Below, piece by piece: positions 7,423 through 12,726 of a stretch of DNA of 21,424 nucleotides; within the stretch, counting starts at the first letter, position 1, and every line of letters starts with the position of its first letter. Below the pieces are notes generated by a model, which saw only the letters and a program-made list of their open reading frames with translations, was not told the origin of the DNA and did not search any database. This DNA comes from a virus. The position numbers and the translations under genes are program-made. The stretch covers positions 1 through 21,424 of IMG/VR virus record IMGVR_UViG_3300034198_014091, one strand, 5' to 3'.

Positions 7423-8073
7423 ATGGCAAAAGCCAAGACAACACCCGCCGCAGTTGCGGCACCCGCAACCCGTGACGCCGCCATTGGCACGTTGATCAAC
7501 GAAGCCGGGCAAGCCGCCGCCAGCATGCTCGCCAAGTGTAAAGAAGCCGCCGCGCAAGCCGCGAAACAGCTGGACGCCGCCAAGCCCTTGCCCGAGCGTA
7601 TCGGTGCCGTGGTTTTGCTGTACGCCGCCGATTTCACGGCCGCCGGGCACAATGTGAAAGCCCTTTTCGTGGATGCCCTGACACTGCACGCCGCCGGGCA
7701 AACCCCCGTCATGGTCAACACCATTGGCAAGGATGGCAAAAAAGTGGACACCCCCACAACGGCCGCGCAAGCAGTGGACATGTCAAAACACAACATGCGC
7801 GATGCCGCCAAGCAGGTGCGCGATGTGCACGGCATGGGGCGCAGGTCAGGGGGCGGGCGCAAGAAAACCGCAACCCCGCCAGCGAATGCACCCGCCGCGC
7901 CGGACATGGTGAAAACCGAAGTGGACGCATTTTCGGCATGGCTCGATAATCTCGAGCCCTATTTCACGGACGCGGTTTTTCACGGGCGCATCACTGCCCG
8001 CCTGATCGAAATGGGTTACACCGTCAACAAAGCCGCCAAAGGGCGCATTGTGAAGGGTGCCGCCAGCGAGTAA
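7423..8073 (+). CDS. Ala-rich early protein, 216 residues
   Basis: Not recognised. Residues 1-65 are Ala/Lys/Pro-rich and helical (EAGQAAASMLAKCKEAAAQAAKQLDAAKPLPERIGAVV). A basic Gly-rich stretch, GRRSGGGRKK (about 141-150), looks like a flexible nucleic-acid-binding linker. A Pro/Ala spacer follows, then a C-terminal helical domain (VDAFSAWLDNLEPYFTDAVF... MGYTVNKAAKGRIVKGA). Many Ala codons are GCC, and the GC content is higher than in its neighbours. It is a single-gene unit between its own promoter and terminator. A DNA-binding early protein is possible, but this is inference only. Confidence 0.8.
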   Translation: MAKAKTTPAAVAAPATRDAAIGTLINEAGQAAASMLAKCKEAAAQAAKQLDAAKPLPERIGAVVLLYAADFTAAGHNVKALFVDALTLHAAGQTPVMVNTIGKDGKKVDTPTTAAQAVDMSKHNMRDAAKQVRDVHGMGRRSGGGRKKTATPPANAPAAPDMVKTEVDAFSAWLDNLEPYFTDAVFHGRITARLIEMGYTVNKAAKGRIVKGAASE

Positions 8074-8086
8074 CAGCGCACCATGC

Positions 8087-8113
8087 AAAAGCCCCCGCAA
8101 GGGGGCTTTTTTT
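8087..8113 (+). terminator. Intrinsic terminator of the second early unit
   Basis: AAAAGCCCCC (8087-8096), tetraloop GCAA, GGGGGCTTTT (8101-8110), with a T-run to 8113. It is a perfect 10-bp stem and works on paper in both directions. Confidence 0.93.
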
Positions 8114-8151
8114 CGCTCAAAATTTTTTTCAAAATTTTTCGCCAATACCAA

Positions 8152-8162
8152 ACTACTATCAT
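8152..8162 (+). repeat. ACTACTATCA motif, copy 4
   Basis: ACTACTATCAT, 38 bases after the terminator and 10 bases before copy 5. Confidence 0.6.
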
Positions 8163-8172
8163 GCCCGCATGC

Positions 8173-8183
8173 ACTACTATCAG
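8173..8183 (+). repeat. ACTACTATCA motif, copy 5
   Basis: ACTACTATCAG, spaced 21 bp (two helical turns) start to start from copy 4. Confidence 0.6.
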
Positions 8184-8203
8184 GCAACGCCGGGCGCGTG
8201 ACG

Positions 8204-8219
8204 TAATCCCACGGGATTA
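8204..8219. repeat. 16-bp palindrome, copy 2
   Basis: TAATCCCACGGGATTA, nearly perfect dyad. It stands at the entry to the gene-free AT-rich stretch, just before an 11-bp direct repeat CCGCCGGATGA (8221 and 8252). Confidence 0.9.
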
Positions 8220-8389
8220 GCCGCCGGATGACGGATGAACTGACGGATTAACCGCCGGATGAGCTTGGGGTGTTGTAGATTGGCAACTTTCCTTATTTCA
8301 TGCGGGTTTGCAGCGAAGTGCGCGCTTTTTTAGATTACACGAAACTTACAAATCTACCAATTAAACTGACGGATTACGCGTGGGTTGCA

Positions 8390-8605
8390 TAAGTCATTGA
8401 TTTATAAGGCTTTTTTCTCGGCATAGACAGGCAATAATCTGTAATTAGTTTATTAGTTGTTTAGATTAGAAAAACAACAGCAAAGTTTAGTAACTCGGTT
8501 CGGTAAAGTCCGTTAAGCCCTCAACCCCCGATACCCCCCAATAGAATCCTCTCTCATACCAAAAAACCAAACTAATCGTCTAAAGTCTTATAAATCAATG
8601 ACTTA
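8390..8605. repeat. Perfect 19-bp long-range inverted repeat
   Basis: TAAGTCATTGATTTATAAG (8390-8408) and its exact reverse complement (8587-8605) enclose 178 bases. Beyond the arms, GGGTTGC (8382-8388) can pair with GCAATCT (8609-8615) using G-U pairs, so the stem extends on the RNA level. Confidence 0.9.
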
Positions 8606-8769
8606 CGAGCAATCTAAAATCTAAGACCCAATCTATTAGTCAAGTATTCCAGACTAAAATCGCCCAATCTACAAATCACACAGCCAGAAAGTCCTGTATT
8701 AAATCATTCCCACCGAAAGTCAGCCACATGATAATACCCACGACGCCGCAAGGGTCTAATCTAAAACCA

Positions 8770-8837
8770 AAAACAGCCCAATCTACAAATACCCGACTAA
8801 ATTACTCAAGCCAATCTAAAGATTCGGGGGCTGTTTT
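8770..8837. terminator. Terminator-like stem with a long loop
   Basis: AAAACAGCCC (8770-8779) pairs perfectly with GGGCTGTTTT (8828-8837). The 48-base loop contains AATCTAAAGATT (8813-8824), itself a near-palindrome. A GC-rich 3' arm ending in TTTT resembles an intrinsic terminator for transcripts from the left, placed just before the promoter at 8853. The loop is unusually long. Confidence 0.45.
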
Positions 8838-8852
8838 CTTGGGTGCATTAGC

Positions 8853-8881
8853 TTGACATCCTGCGGGTAATCTGGTACAAT
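8853..8881 (+). promoter_or_regulatory. Strong sigma-70 promoter of the rightward operon
   Basis: TTGACA (8853-8858), a 17-bp spacer and TACAAT (8876-8881) with an extended -10 (TGG before it). The spacer shares GCGGGTAAYCTG with the promoter at 12035. A 13-bp dyad TGAGCATTGCTCA (8881-8893) covers the expected start site and could be an operator or a 5' hairpin. Confidence 0.88.
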
Positions 8882-8942
8882 GAGCATTGCTCATCTGGGA
8901 ATGGGTCTAGCGGTTCGCCACTACCCCACCAAGTGAGTGGCT

Positions 8943-8958
8943 TAATCCCACGGGATTA
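8943..8958. repeat. 16-bp palindrome, copy 3
   Basis: TAATCCCACGGGATTA in the 5' leader, about 55 bases after the expected start of transcription from 8853. Confidence 0.9.
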
Positions 8959-8970
8959 GGCGGTTCCTTC

Positions 8971-8994
8971 AACTTATTCACTGACCCTGAAAGG
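8971..8994 (+). promoter_or_regulatory. Leader/ribosome site, gene 9001 (diverged)
   Basis: AACTTATTCACTG followed by AAAGGA, 6 bases before the ATG. It is a distant member of the leader family. Confidence 0.45.
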
Positions 8995-9000
8995 ATCATC

Positions 9001-9687
9001 ATGTCAATGTCAAATAGCAATGTTGCCGTACAGATGTTCGAGCTGTACGAGCACACCCCCGTCAAACTCAAAGCCTACACCGGCTCAAACTTCCGCGTCA
9101 TACGCGAGTCAGCCCCCGACGTTGCAGGGTTCACCACCATTGCCACGGCGATCTCATACCGCACCGAGGTTGCGCGGCTGGTGCACAACGACAACGGGTT
9201 TGACCCCGGCTTGTCACGCTACGAGTTGTGGATTGACTCGCACTGGTACTCGCACACGACTGACAGGCAGATCAGCCACATCACGAGCGCTTTGTATGCG
9301 CACAACACATCACGCATTGCACGCGGGTTGCCGCCTATTGCATCGTACAGGTTCCCGTTCGGTGGTATCACGCACCGGCTCAACTCTGACAAGCTGATGG
9401 GAGCGAAGCTCAAGGCGCGGATTGAGCGTTCACGCATCGTGCAGAAGGGCTTGCATGATCACACTCGCCTTGGTGCCTTGGGCAAAGCCATCGACGCGCT
9501 GGAGGACGCCATCAAGACCGCCGAGAGCAACGTGCCTGCCAACGTCATCGGCATGTGGTTTCCCAACACAGGCGAGCAGCTGGTGCTTGCGCGAAACATG
9601 CTGGAAGACCTGATCACGTTGCGTGGGTTGCACGTCAACGACCTGCGTGTGTCTGTCAACGCCATGATCGCGTTGGAAAAGTACTGA
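9001..9687 (+). CDS. Unknown protein, 228 residues
   Basis: Not recognised. ATG at 9001 with AAAGGA 6 bases before it; a second ATG two codons on is possible. It is the first gene behind the strong promoter at 8853, so it is probably made early and abundantly. The N-terminal half is mixed alpha/beta and aromatic (FELYEHTPVKLKAYTGSNFRVIRES; YELWIDSHWYSHTTDRQISHITSALYAH). The C-terminal half is helical (LGALGKAIDALEDAIKTAESNVPANVIGMWF... LEDLITLRGLHVNDLRVSVNAMIALEKY). Several His residues are present, but no clear metal or catalytic motif is seen. Confidence 0.82.
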   Translation: MSMSNSNVAVQMFELYEHTPVKLKAYTGSNFRVIRESAPDVAGFTTIATAISYRTEVARLVHNDNGFDPGLSRYELWIDSHWYSHTTDRQISHITSALYAHNTSRIARGLPPIASYRFPFGGITHRLNSDKLMGAKLKARIERSRIVQKGLHDHTRLGALGKAIDALEDAIKTAESNVPANVIGMWFPNTGEQLVLARNMLEDLITLRGLHVNDLRVSVNAMIALEKY

Positions 9688-9697
9688 TGGCAACGAC

Positions 9698-9713
9698 TAA
9701 TCCCATGGAATTA
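9698..9713. repeat. 16-bp palindrome, copy 4 (CATGGAATTA variant)
   Basis: TAATCCCATGGAATTA, identical to copies 7 and 11. It is followed directly by the AAGGAG ribosome site of the next gene. In the frame of that gene it reads N-P-M-E-L. Confidence 0.9.
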
Positions 9714-9722
9714 AGGAGAACG

Positions 9723-9965
9723 ATGATGAAAACAATCAATGGAAAACAAACCAAAGCGAAGAAGTTCGCGTTCGACGGATGCCACAAGATTTACCTGATT
9801 GAGTCAGCAAAAGATGCACGCGAAGCTCTCGAGGTTGGCTATGACATTTACCCCATCGCCGAGTTGCAAAGTGCGTATGAGGATAGCTGCGGGCTACGGT
9901 TTATCAGTAACTGGGCTCTGACCGTCGATTTTGTCGCACAGTTTGAAGACGCCACATTCGCATAA
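9723..9965 (+). CDS. Unknown small protein, 80 residues
   Basis: Not recognised. ATG at 9723 with AAGGAG (9714-9719) upstream; a second ATG follows at once. An in-frame ATG at 9687, overlapping the previous stop (TGATG), would add a 12-residue extension including N-P-M-E-L from the palindrome, but it has a poor ribosome site. The N-terminus is basic (KTINGKQTKAKKFAF); the rest is mildly acidic: KIYLIESAKDAREALEVGYDIYPIAELQSAYEDSCGLRFISNWALTVDF. It resembles the small single-domain proteins common in phage early regions. Confidence 0.78.
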   Translation: MMKTINGKQTKAKKFAFDGCHKIYLIESAKDAREALEVGYDIYPIAELQSAYEDSCGLRFISNWALTVDFVAQFEDATFA

Positions 9966-9975
9966 GGAGAGGCAA

Positions 9976-10179
9976 ATGAAATACACAGTCAAGAACGTGA
10001 CAGGATATTGGAACGACATGCCCATCGCAAGCAACGTGCGCGTTGCGCTGGAGGAGTGGGACGGCGTCGAGGATGCCGAGGATGAGGGCATTTTCTATTA
10101 CATGGACGGCGAGCCGTTGACCGTTGGCAGTGTCATCGCTGGCAACTTCGTCGTTGTGGCGATTGAGGAGGACGTATGA
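9976..10179 (+). CDS. Unknown acidic small protein, 67 residues
   Basis: Not recognised. The start at 9976 is set by AAGGAGAGG (9964-9972); an in-frame upstream start at 9931 lacks one and lies inside the previous gene. The protein is acidic (VALEEWDGVEDAEDEGIFYYMDGEPLTVGSVIAG) and probably all beta. Its stop codon overlaps the next start (ATGA at 10176), so the genes are coupled. Confidence 0.78.
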   Translation: MKYTVKNVTGYWNDMPIASNVRVALEEWDGVEDAEDEGIFYYMDGEPLTVGSVIAGNFVVVAIEEDV

Positions 10180-10523
10180 AAACAAGTGAACTGCAAGGTG
10201 CCGCCCTTGACTGGGCGGTGATGAAAGCAGAGGGGCCCGACTCACTTGCGGCCAACTTTTACTATGATGCAAACACGCCCCTGTGCATAGAGGATTGCAT
10301 CGATCTTTCGCCCCAATGGCAGCCCTCGATTGATTGGACACAAGGCGGCCCGATCATTGAGCGGGAAAGAATAGAGCTTGTCTTCAATGGCAATGGGTGG
10401 GACGCCATGCAAGCTGACCAGCACATTCCCAATGAAGGTCCCACGCCCTTGATCGCCGCCATGCGGTGCTACGTTGCGTCCAAGCTGGGCGATGAGGTTG
10501 AACTACCGGAGGGATTGCAATGA
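10176..10523 (+). CDS. Phage ABA-sandwich protein, DUF2591-like
   Basis: 115 residues. It starts MKTSELQGAALDWAVMKAEG and contains WQPSIDWTQGGPIIERERIEL, then GPTPLIAAMRCYVASKLGDEVELP at the end. This combination is the signature I know for the phage family DUF2591 / Phage_ABA_S, common in early regions of enterobacterial, pseudomonad and burkholderial phages. No function is established for the family. Coupled to its neighbours by ATGA overlaps on both sides. The pattern match is strong, though from memory. Confidence 0.9.
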   Translation: MKTSELQGAALDWAVMKAEGPDSLAANFYYDANTPLCIEDCIDLSPQWQPSIDWTQGGPIIERERIELVFNGNGWDAMQADQHIPNEGPTPLIAAMRCYVASKLGDEVELPEGLQ

Positions 10524-10615
10524 ACAACTTTACCCTTTACGAGAAGATCGAGCGCGTAGTATTCTTGCTCGCGATCATTGTGTTGTTGTGTGACTTACTT
10601 TTCTGGAGACCATGA
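10520..10615 (+). CDS. 31-residue membrane peptide
   Basis: ATG at 10520 overlaps the previous stop (ATGA), and its own stop overlaps the next start at 10615 (TGATG). The sequence begins MNNFTLYEKIER, then has one hydrophobic helix (VVFLLAIIVLLCDLLFW) and ends RP. GGAGGG lies 7-8 bases upstream. Its 3' end contains the conserved leader of the next gene (10593-10608), which therefore is also coding. Same size and layout as the peptides at 7077 and 20789. Confidence 0.7.
   Translation: MNNFTLYEKIERVVFLLAIIVLLCDLLFWRP
10593..10608 (+). promoter_or_regulatory. Conserved leader/ribosome site, gene 10615
   Basis: ACTTACTTTTCTGGAG, embedded in the coding sequence of the membrane peptide. GGAG lies 6 bases before the ATG at 10615. 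Confidence 0.5.
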
Positions 10616-10917
10616 TGAGTGCATTCGAGACTTTGAAATACAGCGTTGGCGAGTTTGCCATTCCGTACCTTGTCAATGCTGACGCAACCGGCATCACCGA
10701 GGAAGACCAGTGCCTGATCGACGAGTGGTTCTCTGCCGCGACCGAGGACTGGTACGACGCAGACTACAACCGCTGGACTTACAGCCACCTCAGCGTGGAC
10801 ATGGAGTCAGGCGAGGAGTTTGCCTACGACGAGGTGTCGGGTTACTTCGGCAAGATTTACACCGTCACCATGCTATTCAGCAGGGTTAATCCCGTGGGAT
10901 TAGGGGGAAAGAAATGA
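10615..10917 (+). CDS. Unknown acidic protein, 100 residues, with palindrome-encoded tail
   Basis: Not recognised. ATG at 10615 is preferred over 10612 because its spacing to GGAG is 6 bases rather than 3. It is acidic and aromatic: EEDQCLIDEWFSAATEDWYDADYNRWTYSHLSVDMESGEEFAYDEVSGYFGKIY. The last residues, VNPVGLGGKK, are encoded by and just after the 16-bp palindrome at 10887, so the palindrome seems to have entered or been fitted into the 3' end of the gene. The stop overlaps the next start (ATGA). Confidence 0.78.
   Translation: MSAFETLKYSVGEFAIPYLVNADATGITEEDQCLIDEWFSAATEDWYDADYNRWTYSHLSVDMESGEEFAYDEVSGYFGKIYTVTMLFSRVNPVGLGGKK
10887..10902. repeat. 16-bp palindrome, copy 5 (inside a gene end)
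   Basis: TAATCCCGTGGGATTA, translated as N-P-V-G-L at residues 92-96 of the 10615 protein. It is 12 bases before the next start codon. Confidence 0.9.
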
Positions 10918-11237
10918 TTGAAGCAATGAAACATTACGAAGCCGCACTTCTAGAGGCGTTCCCAAGAGGCGCAACTGGTGATGTTTTTGAGCATTGGAAC
11001 AAGGCTCGCCAAGCCATAGAGCAGGCTGAGAAGCAGGAGCCGGTGGGCAAATTCGCCAAGTTTACTGATGGTATATGGCGAGAAGTTACCGACGGTTCTG
11101 CGGGAATTCCCCTTTACACCACCCCACAACCACAGCGCGAGCGAGTGGTTTTCCCAACCATGCTTCGCAAGATGTGGTCAGGCGGTGAGGTGCAGGCTTG
11201 GCTTGACGAAAATGTTAACAAGGAGAAAAACACGTGA
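10914..11237 (+). CDS. Phage protein with modular early-gene pattern, 107 residues
   Basis: Starts MIEAMKHYEAALLEAF with an ATGA overlap; GGGGGAAAG upstream can serve as ribosome site. A helical N-terminus (EHWNKARQAIEQAEKQ) leads into EPVGKFAKFTDGIWREVTDGSAGIPLYTTPQPQRE. The 'EPVG... G-PLYT-PQ' pattern is widespread in hypothetical proteins of phages and prophages of Proteobacteria, usually in short early genes. No function is known. It ends in a charged tail; its stop overlaps the GTG start of the next gene. Confidence 0.8.
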   Translation: MIEAMKHYEAALLEAFPRGATGDVFEHWNKARQAIEQAEKQEPVGKFAKFTDGIWREVTDGSAGIPLYTTPQPQRERVVFPTMLRKMWSGGEVQAWLDENVNKEKNT

Positions 11238-11437
11238 CCAAACCCGAAGTGAATCTCGGCGTGCAAGCGCTCTACGAGGTGGCGTTGCGTGAGCCTTTGC
11301 GTACTGGATGGCCACCGGGCTTGTTGCAGGACGACTGCGCAGGCTTGAGCCGTTGGCTTGCAACAAGACCAGACGCCAGACGCAGGGTGCGCGAGGCGCT
11401 GGAAACATTGGACAAACAGGAGAAGAACCATGAGTAA
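11234..11437 (+). CDS. Unknown small protein, GTG start, 67 residues
   Basis: The start is GTG at 11234 (GTGA overlap with the previous stop), supported by AAGGAG (11220-11225) 8 bases upstream. The sequence (VQALYEVALREPLRTGWPPGLLQDDCAGLSRWLATRPDARRRVREALETLDKQEK) is helical with a basic patch, RPDARRRVREAL. Not recognised. It overlaps the next gene by 8 bases. Confidence 0.75.
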   Translation: MTKPEVNLGVQALYEVALREPLRTGWPPGLLQDDCAGLSRWLATRPDARRRVREALETLDKQEKNHE

Positions 11438-12038
11438 AGATTTTGAACACGAAGAGACGTACACGCACAAGAACGGAAAGACGTACAACGTGCGCTGGTA
11501 CACCGACTACGACATGGGCTCGCCCCTCGAGTGGGAGGACACGCACGGCGTCACCGAGTTTATGGACTGGAACCCCACCAACGAGGAACAGCTCGAGCAG
11601 CACATCGTTGACGAAGAGCCCGAGCTCGAGGAGGAGACACGCCTGCGTCTCATGCGTCCGCTGACAGCGGGTCAGACATGGCGTCATCCGGGTCTGTACT
11701 ACGACTTCATGAAGTCGTGCGAGCTTGCCCGCACCGAGTGGGGCATTGCACCCGAGCGCGTGGTGGAGGTGGTCGAGGCTGACTACAAATACATCAAGTC
11801 GTGGTATGACCTTGACTGGCACTGGGTGAGAATTGGCGTGGCTCCGATCGATGAGGACGGCGAGATCATGGAAGATCAGCGCGACTACCTCGGTGGCATC
11901 GAGTCAACTATCATGCTTTCCCGCGATGCTGACGACGTCGCATACCGCGAGGAGCTCATCGACGACAGGATCACCGAGGTCGAGTACACACTGCGCAGGG
12001 AGCTTCACAAGGGTCAGCTGGAGCTGTCCTTCGCTTGA
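11430..12038 (+). CDS. Unknown acidic protein, 202 residues
   Basis: Not recognised. ATG at 11430 with AGGAGAAG 6 bases before. Very acidic and rich in Trp/Tyr: KTYNVRWYTDYDMGSPLEWEDTHGVTEFMDWNPTNEEQLEQHIVDEEPELEEETRL, later YKYIKSWYDLDWHWVRIGVAPIDEDGEIMEDQRDYLGG. Such strongly acidic phage early proteins sometimes act as DNA mimics or host-protein inhibitors, but nothing here proves that. Its stop codon TGA forms part of the -35 box of the promoter at 12035. Confidence 0.8.
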   Translation: MSKDFEHEETYTHKNGKTYNVRWYTDYDMGSPLEWEDTHGVTEFMDWNPTNEEQLEQHIVDEEPELEEETRLRLMRPLTAGQTWRHPGLYYDFMKSCELARTEWGIAPERVVEVVEADYKYIKSWYDLDWHWVRIGVAPIDEDGEIMEDQRDYLGGIESTIMLSRDADDVAYREELIDDRITEVEYTLRRELHKGQLELSFA

Positions 12039-12063
12039 CACGTGGCGGGTAACCTGCTACAAT
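12035..12063 (+). promoter_or_regulatory. Second strong sigma-70 promoter of the rightward operon
   Basis: TTGACA (12035-12040), 17-bp spacer, TACAAT (12058-12063), with TGC before it (extended -10). The core GCGGGTAACCTG of the spacer matches the promoter at 8853. The start site near 12070 leaves a leader of about 93 bases holding a palindrome and a conserved ribosome site. Confidence 0.88.
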
Positions 12064-12109
12064 AGAGTCTGTTCAGTTGGAAAGCGACAGCGATTCAGCT
12101 GACAGCCGC

Positions 12110-12125
12110 TAATCCCACGGGATTA
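12110..12125. repeat. 16-bp palindrome, copy 6
   Basis: TAATCCCACGGGATTA, about 40 bases into the transcript from 12035. Confidence 0.9.
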
Positions 12126-12135
12126 AGCGTTCATT

Positions 12136-12155
12136 AACTTGTTTACTTACTGGAG
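12136..12155 (+). promoter_or_regulatory. Conserved leader/ribosome site, type example
   Basis: AACTTGTTTACTTACTGGAG, followed by AATCAAA and the ATG at 12163. This is the fullest copy of a leader found in related form at 6585, 7401, 8971, 10593, 13619, 14477, 15833, 18733 and 20855. The conservation reaches well upstream of the GGAG core, so it is more than a Shine-Dalgarno site. Confidence 0.75.
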
Positions 12156-12162
12156 AATCAAA

Positions 12163-12519
12163 ATGGATCAATCACAACTGCTTTCTATTGTCGGTGGCAT
12201 TTACGACAAACTCGTCGCTGATGTCTCGGACGCTGTCATCATCAAGCTCAAGGCTGAGAATAGCGCGGCTATCGCACTGGAGCCTGACAACTTGCGTGGT
12301 CACCTGATCGACCTGCTTGCGGGTGATGACGGTGTGCGTGACACCATCCGCGACCTCATCGACGTCAAGATTGACGACATCGACCTCGACAACTACGGGC
12401 AGTTCAACAGCCTCGAGTCGCGCGTGGAAGAGCTCGAGAGCAACGACAGCTCCGCCATCGACGCTGACAACGACACCTTCGCAGACGCTGTGTGCGAAGT
12501 TATCCGCAACAAAATCTAA
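12163..12519 (+). CDS. Unknown acidic protein, 118 residues
   Basis: Not recognised. ATG at 12163, first gene behind the promoter at 12035. Residues 1-45 are helical (SQLLSIVGGIYDKLVADVSDAVIIKLKAENSAAIA). The middle is extremely Asp-rich (DLLAGDDGVRDTIRDLIDVKIDDIDLDNY), followed by a short coiled coil (FNSLESRVEELESNDSS) and a helix to the end (ADNDTFADAVCEVIRNKI). A second in-frame ATG at 12139 lies inside the leader and is unlikely. Acidic, single-domain; function unknown. Confidence 0.8.
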   Translation: MDQSQLLSIVGGIYDKLVADVSDAVIIKLKAENSAAIALEPDNLRGHLIDLLAGDDGVRDTIRDLIDVKIDDIDLDNYGQFNSLESRVEELESNDSSAIDADNDTFADAVCEVIRNKI

Positions 12520-12529
12520 GGGGAACACC

Positions 12530-12694
12530 TTGAACACCGAAGACCTGTTCGACGCAGACGGCAAAGCATTGCAAGCTGCGCTCGACCTGATCGAAGTCAT
12601 CATGAAGACCGACCCCGGTGTGTATGACGACATCGCCCTGCCCGTCATTGGCTTGCTCAAGGAACGCCTGAGCAGCTCGTGGCGCGGTGAGTAA
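12530..12694 (+). CDS. Small protein with TTG start, 54 residues
   Basis: No ATG fits; TTG at 12530 has AAGGGGA 6-7 bases upstream and gives NTEDLFDADGKALQAALDLIEVIMKTDPGVYDDIALPVIGLLKERLSSSWRGE after the initiator. It is helical and acidic, similar in flavour to the 12163 product. It lies between two well-supported genes with short gaps, which argues for a real gene. Not recognised. Confidence 0.65.
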   Translation: MNTEDLFDADGKALQAALDLIEVIMKTDPGVYDDIALPVIGLLKERLSSSWRGE

Positions 12695-12699
12695 CCATC

Positions 12700-12715
12700 T
12701 AATCCCATGGAATTA
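12700..12715. repeat. 16-bp palindrome, copy 7 (CATGGAATTA variant)
   Basis: TAATCCCATGGAATTA followed at once by AAGGAG, exactly as at 9698, then the ATG at 12727. Confidence 0.9.
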
Positions 12716-12726
12716 AGGAGTAAATC

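Larger units (their letters stand above)
8221..8852. other. Gene-free AT-rich repeat region: candidate structured RNA or replication origin
   Basis: About 630 bases without a plausible gene on either strand. AATCTA or its complement TAGATT occurs 11 times (8276, 8331, 8351, 8462, 8611, 8618, 8630, 8666, 8758, 8780, 8813). A 15-bp direct repeat GCCCAATCTACAAAT is at 8662 and 8776. TTGTAGATTGG (8273-8283) is the exact complement of part of both copies. A perfect 19-bp inverted repeat spans 8390-8605. A local hairpin GTTGTTT/AAACAAC is at 8456-8478. A 10-bp closing stem (8770-8779 with 8828-8837) ends in TTTT. Iterons in AT-rich DNA suit an origin; nested long-range stems plus a terminator-like end suit a roughly 550-base noncoding RNA. 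I cannot decide between them. Confidence 0.6.

Noticed and set aside
8221-8852. tRNA or CRISPR array in the repeat-rich gap
   Set aside because: No cloverleaf with a T-loop consensus, and the repeats are short, irregularly spaced and in both orientations, unlike CRISPR.
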